Below are positions 26,046-34,433 of a stretch of DNA of 64,000 bases, in pieces. How positions within the stretch are numbered: the first letter of the stretch is position 1; every line of letters starts with the position of its first letter. The notes beneath the pieces are model-generated. The model had not been told where the DNA came from and searched no databases. It was given only the letters and a program-made list of their open reading frames with translations. The DNA is taken from NCBI GenBank assembly GCA_002345965.1, contig DDTF01000052.1, positions 1-64,000 on the forward strand. The letters are read 5' to 3'. This DNA comes from Flammeovirgaceae bacterium UBA2371. GTDB lineage: Bacteria; Bacteroidota; Bacteroidia; Cytophagales; Cyclobacteriaceae. Both the position numbers and the translations under genes were made by a program.

Positions 26046-27875
26046 TTAATTATCATTGCTCTGAAAATCACTGAGCTTACGATACACTCCATTCTGTTTG
26101 CTTAATTCATCGTGTGTACCTCGTTCCACAATTTCACCTCCCTGTATCACAATAATTTCATCCGCATGTTGAATGGTACTCAAGCGATGTGCAATCACAA
26201 TAGAGGTTCTGTTTTTCATCAGGTTGAACAACGCTTCTTGTACCAATTTTTCAGATTCAGTATCAAGTGCGCTGGTAGCCTCATCCAGAATTAAAATAGG
26301 AGGGTTTTTCAAAACGGCTCTGGCTATGCTCAGTCGCTGGCGCTGACCACCCGAGAGCTTAGATCCTCTTTCCCCAATACTCGTTTCATATCCCTCCTCT
26401 GCCTGCAGAATAAATTCATGGGCATTGGCTACTTTGGCGGCATGTACCACATCCTCCATAGTGGCTCCGGGTGCTCCGAAGGCAATATTGTTGAAGATGG
26501 TATCGTTGAATAAAATTGATTCTTGCGTAACAATACCCAATTGTTGTCTTAGCGATTCTACATCATATTTCGTTAGTGCATGATCATCCAATTTCACTTC
26601 CCCTTGTGTAGGATCGTAGAATCTTGGAACCAAATCAGCCAAAGTAGACTTGCCACCACCGGAGGGACCTACCAACGCAATCATTTTACCCTTGGGGATA
26701 GTAAGATTGATATTCTTGAGCACCAAGTCTGAATTGTAAGCAAACGATACATTTACAAATTCAATTTTCTCCTGAAATCTTTCCAACTTAATTGCATTGG
26801 GTGGACTTTGAATCACTGGTTCAGTATCAATGATCGCAAAAATTCGATTGGCCGAAGCGGTTCCTTTTTGCAAGGCAGTAATGCCATTTGAAAATGCTTT
26901 GGCTGGTTGAATAATCATAGAAAAGATAGCCAAAAAACCCAGGAATGTTTCTGGAGACAAACTGGAGTCCTCACTCAACACCATGTTCCCGCCAAAAAAA
27001 ATGATGGCAGCCACTATCATCACGCCCAACACTTCGGACACAGGAGATGCCAGTTCATTTTTATACGACATGGATTTGTTCACCCTTCGGTAATAGTCCG
27101 ACTCCTCTTCCATCTTCCGAATAATAAAACCTCGTGCATTGAATGCCTTTACCACACGCATGCCACCAAAAGTTTCATCCAGGATATTGACAATGCGCCC
27201 CAAAGATTCCTGACTTTGTTTTGCTTGCCTTTTCAATCTCTTGATTATTTCCGCCAAAACGCCTCCTGTAAACGGTAGCACCAATAAAGTAAAAAAAGTA
27301 AGCTTGGCTGAAATGGTGAATAAGATTGCGAAGTAGACAATGATGGTAATGGGTTCTTTTAAGACTGCTTTAAGACTATTCATCACTGCAGCCTCTACTT
27401 CCTGCACATCATTGGTAAAACGTGATATTAAGTCTCCTTTGCGTTCACTATTAAAAAACCCGATGTGAAGCCTGGATACATTACTAAAAATATCAAGTCG
27501 GATGTTCCTTACCAGATCTACGCGAATCTTGGTAGCCACCACGCGTTCAAGAAACCTGAAAAGATTGGCAAACAACACACAGAGTACTATCAGACCACAA
27601 ACAAATAGTAATGCATTTAACGAACCATTTTCCAGAATGATCATTCGGAAGTAATGATTGAATACTCCTATGATGTATTCTGATGACAAGCTAAATTCAG
27701 GAAGTGGGGGTACCGGATCACCTACGTTGCGTTCAAACAAAACCTGAAGCATAGGAATCACTAATACTATATTGAATGCTCCAAAGATGATTCCCAAGAT
27801 AGAAAATACAAAAAACCAAACCAGACGGCTTTTTATATAAGGGGCATAATTTAGAATACGGAGAAAGGTCTTCAT
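26046..27875 (-). CDS. MsbA-like ABC exporter (fused permease-ATPase)
   Basis: About 609 residues from ATG 27875; the preceding in-frame TTG is less likely. The N-terminal ~330 residues contain six transmembrane helices of the type I exporter fold; the C-terminal nucleotide-binding domain has Walker A GPSGGGKST, signature LSGGQRQRLSIARAV, Walker B ILILDEATSALD and the H-loop AHRLSTI. The closest well-known relatives are MsbA lipid A flippases and multidrug exporters. Proximity to gmhA and a Wzi/RemB-like protein favours a lipid or polysaccharide substrate (inferred). Confidence 0.9.
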   Translation of the reverse strand: MKTFLRILNYAPYIKSRLVWFFVFSILGIIFGAFNIVLVIPMLQVLFERNVGDPVPPLPEFSLSSEYIIGVFNHYFRMIILENGSLNALLFVCGLIVLCVLFANLFRFLERVVATKIRVDLVRNIRLDIFSNVSRLHIGFFNSERKGDLISRFTNDVQEVEAAVMNSLKAVLKEPITIIVYFAILFTISAKLTFFTLLVLPFTGGVLAEIIKRLKRQAKQSQESLGRIVNILDETFGGMRVVKAFNARGFIIRKMEEESDYYRRVNKSMSYKNELASPVSEVLGVMIVAAIIFFGGNMVLSEDSSLSPETFLGFLAIFSMIIQPAKAFSNGITALQKGTASANRIFAIIDTEPVIQSPPNAIKLERFQEKIEFVNVSFAYNSDLVLKNINLTIPKGKMIALVGPSGGGKSTLADLVPRFYDPTQGEVKLDDHALTKYDVESLRQQLGIVTQESILFNDTIFNNIAFGAPGATMEDVVHAAKVANAHEFILQAEEGYETSIGERGSKLSGGQRQRLSIARAVLKNPPILILDEATSALDTESEKLVQEALFNLMKNRTSIVIAHRLSTIQHADEIIVIQGGEIVERGTHDELSKQNGVYRKLSDFQSNDN

Positions 27876-27878
27876 CAA

Positions 27879-29567
27879 TTAAAAGTCGTACAGCCTCTGG
27901 CCAATGTTCCAGCGCAAAGCTAATGAAGTTATTGTTGTATTGTTTCTTTGTGATAAGGCTGGTGCATCCTGATCTCGTCTTACCACTTTCAAATCGACAA
28001 ACAGATTGTGTTTAAGCATGTAGGAGGCTGTAAAATCCAGGTAGGCAATACTTGTAGATACGCCTTGCCCGATGGTATTCCCAAAATCTTGTTCACGAGT
28101 GGAATTGCTCTTCAGGAGATCGCTGCCCCAGTTCGAGCTCAAAGTATCTCGTCCAACTTCCGCATAGATCACTTTAGCGATAAGGTTAAGTTTTGGTTTG
28201 GGTTGATACCGCACTATCGCCACCACTTCCTTGAAATTTGCTCCTAAAGGATGAGCAAAGGATTGCCTGTAGTTGGTATAGCTTCCGAATTGAGTATTAT
28301 GAGAATAGGTATAGGGCCTCACCATATTAGCTTCCAATTGCAAATCAAGATTATTGACACCTGCTGCATCAATGTATTTTACTCCTCCTTGTAAGGCAAA
28401 CTTATTGGCCCACCATCCATTGCCTTCTTTTAATCGATCTAAAAGGAATTCATCAAAAACCACCTGACCATAAGCTGAAAGTTTTTTGGCCACCATCCAT
28501 TTAAAATCCATTCCTAAAATCACATTGTCACTGCTGCCAAATTGTTGTTCGATCGCCCTGTAAAAAATAACTGGATTGAGGTAGCTAAGGTCGAACGTGT
28601 TGTCATTCAAACTGTCTTTGGGGCTAAAAACCACAGATTCAAAAATGCCTAGATTGAATTTTTTACCAATGTTAATGCTGGCATGATGAAACGCCATAAA
28701 TTTCTCGGGATAGCGCCTCTTTCCGCTACCAGATCCACCAATTGATCCTGGCGCATCTGCTGCCACACGATTCAGTTGAAATAAATAATTAAGCTTCCAC
28801 ACTTTTACATTGGTGCGTAAAAAAAGTGTGGGAGGGGCATAATCTGAGAATATCAATGACCTATAGCCGTTGCCTATAAAGGTTTTATCATGGCCAAACT
28901 GCATATAGATATGTTTGCTGATATCGAAATCGATATATGCTCTTGCCTGAAAATAATCTACACCGTTGTCCTTAAATGTTTTCCAGAATCCTTCATGGGG
29001 CACCACCGGATTTTGAGCAATGCCACCCCGAACATAAAGCGGAAGCCTCGCCTGATTGTCTGTAAGAAAAGTATAAAAGCCAATTTTTCTATCGATCATA
29101 CCTCTGATCTCTACTCCTCTCGAATTGAGATATAAAGATTCTCCTGCCTGGCCAACGTTACCTATGCTGGTATAGAGCACTGGGTTGACGTGAATATCGA
29201 ACTCAGGCAGATCAGAGTATAGCATATCCGATTTCTTCTTGTACAAATGACGAAACACAGGTCTCTCGCTTTGATTGGCTTCAGACCGGCTCCACTCCCA
29301 GCTGTCATTCCTTAGATATTGATAATTGAATTGATCGACTGAAGAGTTGAAAAGGTTATCATTCAATTGAAGTGAATCCACAAATTCCACTATAGCATCC
29401 CGCTTGTATGGTTTTACAGAGGTGAAGACCTGGGGCATTATCCTTCCTGCCTTGGTTTCATAGCGATCAATCCAGTGGTAGTAATCTTCATTGAGGGAGG
29501 CATTGGTGCTCTGCGCCATGGCGGCTCCAACCTGAAAAAGGACTAGAATAATAGAAAGGTGCTTCAT
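27879..29567 (-). CDS. RemB/Wzi-like outer-membrane barrel protein
   Basis: About 562 residues from ATG 29567, with a signal peptide (MKHLSIILVLFQVGAAMAQ). Residues from about 100 onwards are a large beta barrel. The pattern of an N-terminal soluble segment followed by strands such as IYMQFGHDKTFIGNGYRSLIFSD matches the capsule-assembly Wzi superfamily and RemB, a gliding-motility-related surface protein of Bacteroidota. It lies 3 bp before the MsbA-like exporter. Motility or polysaccharide attachment are both possible; confidence in the exact role is moderate. Confidence 0.72.
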   Translation of the reverse strand: MKHLSIILVLFQVGAAMAQSTNASLNEDYYHWIDRYETKAGRIMPQVFTSVKPYKRDAIVEFVDSLQLNDNLFNSSVDQFNYQYLRNDSWEWSRSEANQSERPVFRHLYKKKSDMLYSDLPEFDIHVNPVLYTSIGNVGQAGESLYLNSRGVEIRGMIDRKIGFYTFLTDNQARLPLYVRGGIAQNPVVPHEGFWKTFKDNGVDYFQARAYIDFDISKHIYMQFGHDKTFIGNGYRSLIFSDYAPPTLFLRTNVKVWKLNYLFQLNRVAADAPGSIGGSGSGKRRYPEKFMAFHHASINIGKKFNLGIFESVVFSPKDSLNDNTFDLSYLNPVIFYRAIEQQFGSSDNVILGMDFKWMVAKKLSAYGQVVFDEFLLDRLKEGNGWWANKFALQGGVKYIDAAGVNNLDLQLEANMVRPYTYSHNTQFGSYTNYRQSFAHPLGANFKEVVAIVRYQPKPKLNLIAKVIYAEVGRDTLSSNWGSDLLKSNSTREQDFGNTIGQGVSTSIAYLDFTASYMLKHNLFVDLKVVRRDQDAPALSQRNNTTITSLALRWNIGQRLYDF

Positions 29568-29783
29568 TTTAAATATCTGAGAAGGCACTAGAAAGGTATT
29601 AGATAAACTTTATTTTTTTGAATAACTGCCCAATTGCTGCTTTATTTCACCTTATCAATGCTGTAACTTATTGATAGCGCTCCATCCAATCCTAAAAATT
29701 GGGTCAGAATGGAGGCCAATTTGCAATTTTACATGAAAAAACCCTCATTTCGCTCCATATAGAATTTATGAAGGGGCAAGGCC

Positions 29784-29813
29784 TTGCAAATAGGCATCAG
29801 TTCCTTATTTTTG
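29784..29813 (+). promoter_or_regulatory. Promoter of rpmE2 with overlapping palindrome
   Basis: -33 TTG (29784-29786), 19-nt spacer, and -7 TATTTTTG (29806-29813), a full Bacteroidota promoter ending 22 nt before the ATG. A perfect 12-bp palindrome, GCAAGGCCTTGC (29776-29787), covers the -33 element and is a candidate operator. Confidence 0.65.
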
Positions 29814-29835
29814 CAGTCCGATAGAAAAAAAAGCT

Positions 29836-30084
29836 ATGAAGAAGGAGATACATCCAGCATACAATGAGGTTATTTTTTGGGATACCTCATGCGATTTTAA
29901 GTTTTTGACCCGCTCTACCCTGACTTCAGATGAAACTGACAAGTGGACAGATGGCAAAGAATACCCTGTAATTAAGGTCGAGGTAAGTTCTGCCTCACAT
30001 CCATTCTATACTGGCAAGAAAATGTTCATGGACACTGCCGGCCGTGTGGAGAAGTTCCAAAAGAAATACGGAAAGAAATCTTAA
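29836..30084 (+). CDS. rpmE2: Type-B 50S ribosomal protein L31
   Basis: 82 residues, the size of L31 type B. Starting KKEIHPAYNEVIFWDTSCDFKFLTRST and ending KFQKKYGKK, it matches the family; only one Cys remains, so it cannot form the four-Cys zinc site of type-A L31. In other bacteria such zinc-free paralogues are induced during zinc shortage, while in Bacteroidota type B is often the only copy. It has its own promoter and terminator. Confidence 0.95.
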   Translation: MKKEIHPAYNEVIFWDTSCDFKFLTRSTLTSDETDKWTDGKEYPVIKVEVSSASHPFYTGKKMFMDTAGRVEKFQKKYGKKS

Positions 30085-30106
30085 GCATTTCTGTCCAAAA
30101 GCATTT

Positions 30107-30136
30107 AAAGGTCTCCAAAAGAGACCTTTCTTTTTT
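30107..30136 (+). terminator. Intrinsic terminator of rpmE2
   Basis: Perfect 9-bp stem AAAGGTCTC/GAGACCTTT (30107-30115, 30121-30129), loop CAAAA, then a T-run. Confidence 0.88.
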
Positions 30137-30203
30137 ATGGGGCAGTCCATTTTTAATAGCATTAATGTGGTGATCATTCTGGCCGGCACCCTATTTTTAC
30201 GAT

Positions 30204-31400
30204 ATGAACCTTATTCTTTTTGACGATCCATCCATCCGGCAAGACCTCTCTCCCTTTACCCTAACTCGACCCATCTCCGAAATCAGAGTAGGCATTCTTA
30301 CTATTACGGGAAAATGGGAAATAGCTTTTAACTGCAAAGCATCATTTCACACTGCCGATTATCTCTCATCGAAGTATCCAACAAAAAGTACAGCTGATAA
30401 TGTTTTGGTAAATGGCGCAGTATGTCCTGATGCCGCTTTGGTGAAGGCCATTCTCTCATTAAAAAATGAAGAGGCGATCGCCAAGAGTGGTATTTTAATT
30501 GCCGCTAAAACGCATAGCACTTCTTTCGATAATATTAATGTAAAGGAGTACGAAAACGAGATCACCCTTGTAGACCAGGTGTGGAAAATATTTCAATTCA
30601 ATGCTGCCCAAATCAAACTTGATTTTGATTTGATTACCAAAGGCAGAAAATCCAATGCCCTCAACGATTCGCACACTATCCTATATGGTGAGTTGGGAAA
30701 AGATATATTTCTTGAAGAAGGTGCTATAATAAAGGCTGCTGTACTCAATGCAGAAAACGGACCCATTTACATTGGCAGGAATGCCCAGGTACAAGAAGGC
30801 GCCTTAATTCGAGGACCTTTTGCTTTGTGTGAAGGCGCTCATGTGAACATGGGCGCTAAAATAAGAGGTGATTCTACCATAGGTCCCTTTTCCAAAGTGG
30901 GTGGCGAAATCAGCAACTCCGTCATCTTTGGATTTAGTAATAAAGGTCATGATGGTTTTCTTGGCAATTCAGTAGTTGGAGAATGGTGTAACCTGGGAGC
31001 AGACACCAACACATCCAATCTGAAAAACAATTATGAAAACGTAAAAATCTGGAACTACAAAAAAGGTGGCTTCAAAGATACAGGTCTGCAATTCTGTGGA
31101 CTGATCATGGGGGACCACAGCAAGTGCGGCATCAACACCATGTTCAATACTGGCACCGTTGTTGGCGTAGGTTGCAATATTTTTGGTGATGGATTTCCAC
31201 GCACGTTCATTCCTTCCTTTGCATGGGGCGGAGCAGCCGGGTTTACCACCTTTCAATTGAACAAAATGCTGGATACAGCCGAGAAAGTGTACGAAAGAAG
31301 AAATAAACGACTGGAGGAAGTAGACAAGGAAATATTACAACGTCTTTTTCAATCTACAGAAGGCAACAGAGTGTGGGAGAAAAAAACTGTTAAAGAATGA
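30204..31400 (+). CDS. GlmU-family left-handed beta-helix nucleotidyltransferase-like protein
   Basis: 398 residues. The N-terminus shows the Bacteroidota GlmU-like signature (LSPFTLTRPISEIRVGILT), a divergent nucleotidyltransferase half. From about residue 190 the chain is a left-handed beta helix of hexapeptide repeats (IYIGRNAQVQEGALIRG, VNMGAKIRGDSTIGP, and so on), the trimeric acyltransferase fold. The family is annotated as putative sugar-nucleotide synthesis; the exact reaction is unproven. Its stop overlaps the holB start as ATGA, indicating translational coupling. Confidence 0.85.
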   Translation: MNLILFDDPSIRQDLSPFTLTRPISEIRVGILTITGKWEIAFNCKASFHTADYLSSKYPTKSTADNVLVNGAVCPDAALVKAILSLKNEEAIAKSGILIAAKTHSTSFDNINVKEYENEITLVDQVWKIFQFNAAQIKLDFDLITKGRKSNALNDSHTILYGELGKDIFLEEGAIIKAAVLNAENGPIYIGRNAQVQEGALIRGPFALCEGAHVNMGAKIRGDSTIGPFSKVGGEISNSVIFGFSNKGHDGFLGNSVVGEWCNLGADTNTSNLKNNYENVKIWNYKKGGFKDTGLQFCGLIMGDHSKCGINTMFNTGTVVGVGCNIFGDGFPRTFIPSFAWGGAAGFTTFQLNKMLDTAEKVYERRNKRLEEVDKEILQRLFQSTEGNRVWEKKTVKE

Positions 31401-32521
31401 GGTTTTCAGAGATTCCAGGGTTAACTGAAATAAAACGCAAGCTGATCCAATCGGTGCAGACCAATAAAATGGCACATGCACAGCTAATTGCAGGAAAAGA
31501 AGGCGCATTGAATCTTCCCTTAGCGTTGGCTTACGCCAATTACATTCAGTGCACCGATCGCACACCCGAAGATGCCTGTGGCGTTTGTCCTGCCTGTTCA
31601 AAAAATCAAAAATTTATTCATCCCGATCTTCATTTTGTTTTTCCGTTGAGCAATATTAAAAATGACAAAGATGCCGATCGTTTTAAAGCAGAGATCACCA
31701 AATCATGGCGCGCATTTTTGACAGAGCAGCCTTTTGGTAAGCTGGACGACTGGACCAATTTCTACGGGGGTGAAAACAAACAAGCACTGATTTCTAGAGA
31801 AGAAAGTCGTACCATCATCAAAACACTTTCGCTAAAATCATTTGAAAGTGCTTATAAAGTAATGATCATCTGGCAACCCGAATACATGCACGGGTCGGCA
31901 GCCAATGGTATTCTGAAAATATTAGAGGAGCCACCACAAAATACTTTTTTCTTGTTGGTAAGTAATGCAGCCGACAGGCTATTGCCCACCATTGTTTCCA
32001 GAACCCAGCTTGTGCAGGTGCCAATGCTTACAGATGACGAACTCAAGCAATACCTTCAAAAGGAAACTGAAATTAAAGATGCCGACAGGAGAAACATCAT
32101 CCAGCTTGCCGATGGCGATTTGAATCTTGCGTTGAGGCTTTCAGAAAGAGATGAAAACATCAACCAGGAGTTTTTTGCCAATTGGATGAGGGCCTGTTTC
32201 AAAAAAAGCTATGGTGATCTGGTGCCAATGGCTGATGAGTTTCATCAGTTGGACAAGCTCAACCAGCGTAACCTTTTGTACTATGGTATCAGCATGATGA
32301 GGGAATCCTTGTTATACATTGCCGGATCTACTTCAATCAACAGGACACAAGGTGGTGAACTCAAATTCATTCAGGATTTCAGCAAGGTACTGGACGTCTT
32401 AAAAATTGAGAAGGCCAATCGGCTCTTATCTGAGGCTTCTTACTTTCTTGAGAGAAATGGAAGCGCGAAAATGGTTTTTCTGAACCTTTCGCTGATGCTT
32501 TCCAAAGTTTTGAATCCTTAA
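31397..32521 (+). CDS. holB: DNA polymerase III delta' subunit
   Basis: 374 residues of the clamp-loader delta' subunit. It has the Cys4 zinc module (Cys52, Cys61, Cys64, Cys67) and the arginine-finger-like TIVSRTQ segment. The position of the P-loop reads AGKEGALN, without the Walker A Gly-Lys-Thr, as expected for delta', which does not hydrolyse ATP. The C-terminal helical collar follows. It is translationally coupled to the GlmU-like gene by an ATGA overlap, a pairing with no obvious functional link. Confidence 0.9.
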   Translation: MRFSEIPGLTEIKRKLIQSVQTNKMAHAQLIAGKEGALNLPLALAYANYIQCTDRTPEDACGVCPACSKNQKFIHPDLHFVFPLSNIKNDKDADRFKAEITKSWRAFLTEQPFGKLDDWTNFYGGENKQALISREESRTIIKTLSLKSFESAYKVMIIWQPEYMHGSAANGILKILEEPPQNTFFLLVSNAADRLLPTIVSRTQLVQVPMLTDDELKQYLQKETEIKDADRRNIIQLADGDLNLALRLSERDENINQEFFANWMRACFKKSYGDLVPMADEFHQLDKLNQRNLLYYGISMMRESLLYIAGSTSINRTQGGELKFIQDFSKVLDVLKIEKANRLLSEASYFLERNGSAKMVFLNLSLMLSKVLNP

Positions 32522-32529
32522 GTTTGTGA

Positions 32530-32560
32530 TTGATCGACCCAATCCTTTCTATTATTTTTG
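32530..32560 (+). promoter_or_regulatory. Promoter of the cyclophilin gene
   Basis: -33 TTG (32530-32532), 20-nt spacer and -7 TATTTTTG (32553-32560), followed by a 24-nt leader to the ATG at 32585. It matches the Bacteroidota consensus TTG-N19-21-TAnnTTTG. Confidence 0.6.
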
Positions 32561-32584
32561 GACCCTAAAATATAAGCTCTAAGT

Positions 32585-33457
32585 ATGAATCGTATCGCCT
32601 GCATCACCATTTGTGTTTTGGTTCTTTTTTCAAGTTGTGCACAAAAGAAAGATTATGTGGTGACCATTAAAACAGATATGGGAGACATGGTTGCCATTTT
32701 GTATGATGAGACTCCCAAACACAAAGAAAATTTTATCAAACTTGCTGAGGATCATTTTTACGATAGTTTGATTTTTCATCGAGTAATCGATGGATTTATG
32801 ATTCAAGGTGGAGATCCTGATTCTAAAAAATCTCAACCTGGCCAGCGACTTGGCAATGGCGGTCCTGGTTATACCGTAGAGGCCGAATTCAATCCAAAAC
32901 TCTTTCATGAGAAGGGGGCCTTATCCGCTGCACGGTTAGGTGATCAAATGAATCCTACCAAAGCTTCGAGTGGAAGTCAATTCTATATTGTTCAAGGAAC
33001 GGTGATCCCCATGGATGCGATAGATCAAATAACGGTAGATCAAATAAAGCTGAATAAAGGATTGCAACAGTGTTTGCAAAGGGAAGAAAATAAGGCGCTT
33101 TATGATTCACTAACTGCGCTTTATTATGCAGGGGATATGCAAGCCTATCAGCAAAAATTATTTAGTCTGATCCCCAAAATAGAAAGAGAGACAGGGATAA
33201 AGGTGAGAAAAGAAATTCCACAGGAAAGAATAGATGCCTATACCACTGTAGGTGGCGCCCCACACCTTGACGATGAATACACTGTTTTTGGCAAAGTAAT
33301 CAAAGGGCTTGATGTCATTGACAAAATCGCCAAAGTAGAAAGAGATGGCGCTGACCGCCCGATAAAGAATGTTTATTTCACAGTAACAGTGGAGGAGATG
33401 TCGAAAAAGAAAATTACCAAAGAATACGGCTACGAATATCCCGCAGACCCTAAATGA
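32585..33457 (+). CDS. Cyclophilin-type peptidyl-prolyl isomerase lipoprotein
   Basis: 290 residues. A lipoprotein signal ends FSSC (Cys18), so it is a periplasmic or surface-anchored foldase. The cyclophilin catalytic motifs are FHRVIDGFMIQGGDP, GSQFYIVQG and the late strand LDDEYTVFGKVIKGLDVIDKI. A mainly helical insertion of roughly 85 residues separates GSQFYIVQG from the later strand; most cyclophilins have a short loop there. Its stop overlaps the next gene as ATGA. Confidence 0.9.
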   Translation: MNRIACITICVLVLFSSCAQKKDYVVTIKTDMGDMVAILYDETPKHKENFIKLAEDHFYDSLIFHRVIDGFMIQGGDPDSKKSQPGQRLGNGGPGYTVEAEFNPKLFHEKGALSAARLGDQMNPTKASSGSQFYIVQGTVIPMDAIDQITVDQIKLNKGLQQCLQREENKALYDSLTALYYAGDMQAYQQKLFSLIPKIERETGIKVRKEIPQERIDAYTTVGGAPHLDDEYTVFGKVIKGLDVIDKIAKVERDGADRPIKNVYFTVTVEEMSKKKITKEYGYEYPADPK

Positions 33458-34365
33458 AAATAGTTGTAACTGGTGCAAACGGATTATTGGGTCAGAAATT
33501 ATCACTGCTCCTTGATAGAGAAGAGAACATTGATTTAGTAGCCACTGCCAGAAAGCCGCTTGCCATAAAACTAAAAAAGGGAACATTTCATCTTCTGGAT
33601 ATTACCAGTGAAGATGCCGTTGACCAAATTTTCACTGATATTCGGCCGGATATTGTAATCAATACGGCCGCCATGACTCAGGTAGACCAGTGCGAAAGCG
33701 AGCGCCAACAATGTTGGCTGGCCAATGTGACTGCCGTTGAGCATCTGGTACATGCTTGTCAAAAAGTAAAAGCCAAACTTATTCATGTCTCTACTGATTT
33801 CATTTTTGATGGAACCGAAGGACCACTGAAGGAAGACGCCAAACCCGGACCTGTTAACTATTATGGCCTGAGCAAATTGGCAGGTGAAGAAGTAATCAGG
33901 CAAAGTAAAATAGACTGGGCTATTGTCAGGACTGTATTAGTATATGGCATTACTGCTGACCTTAGTCGATCCAACATTGTATTGTGGGTAAAGAAAAGCC
34001 TGGAAGAAGGTAAAACCATCAATGTGGTGAACGACCAGTGGCGCACACCTACCTTGGCAGAAGACCTGGCCATGGGCTGTTATCTGGTTGCCAAACTCGG
34101 AGCAAAAGGTATTTATCACATTTCGGGTGAAGAAATGATGACACCTTATGACATTGCCATTGAAACTGCCACCTTTTTCAACCTCAACAAGTCCTTAATA
34201 AAACCGACTGACTCTACTCAATTTAAACAACCAGCTGCCCGCCCCTTAAAAACAGGTTTCGATATTACCAAGGCCAAACGTGAATTGGGTTACAACCCTC
34301 ATTCCTTTACCGATGGACTCTCCATTCTTGCCAATCAAATCCAAAAGATAGAATCTGAAAAATAA
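33454..34365 (+). CDS. RmlD-like NAD(P)-dependent sugar reductase (SDR)
   Basis: 303 residues of the extended SDR family. GANGLLGQKL is the NAD(P) motif (TGxxGxxG variant), followed by the STDFIFDG strand, the Tyr-Lys pair of YYGLSKLAGE, and the C-terminal substrate part. Similarity to RmlD (dTDP-4-dehydrorhamnose reductase) is clear in the layout and in DVVINTAAMTQVDQCE-like segments, but other rml genes are not nearby, so dTDP-rhamnose is only one possibility. It is coupled to the cyclophilin gene by ATGA. Confidence 0.85.
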   Translation: MKIVVTGANGLLGQKLSLLLDREENIDLVATARKPLAIKLKKGTFHLLDITSEDAVDQIFTDIRPDIVINTAAMTQVDQCESERQQCWLANVTAVEHLVHACQKVKAKLIHVSTDFIFDGTEGPLKEDAKPGPVNYYGLSKLAGEEVIRQSKIDWAIVRTVLVYGITADLSRSNIVLWVKKSLEEGKTINVVNDQWRTPTLAEDLAMGCYLVAKLGAKGIYHISGEEMMTPYDIAIETATFFNLNKSLIKPTDSTQFKQPAARPLKTGFDITKAKRELGYNPHSFTDGLSILANQIQKIESEK

Positions 34366-34433
34366 TTCTGATACGCTTAAAAGAAATCAGAAATTAATTT
34401 CTAATCTTCGCCCCACTTAATCCCAAACTTACT

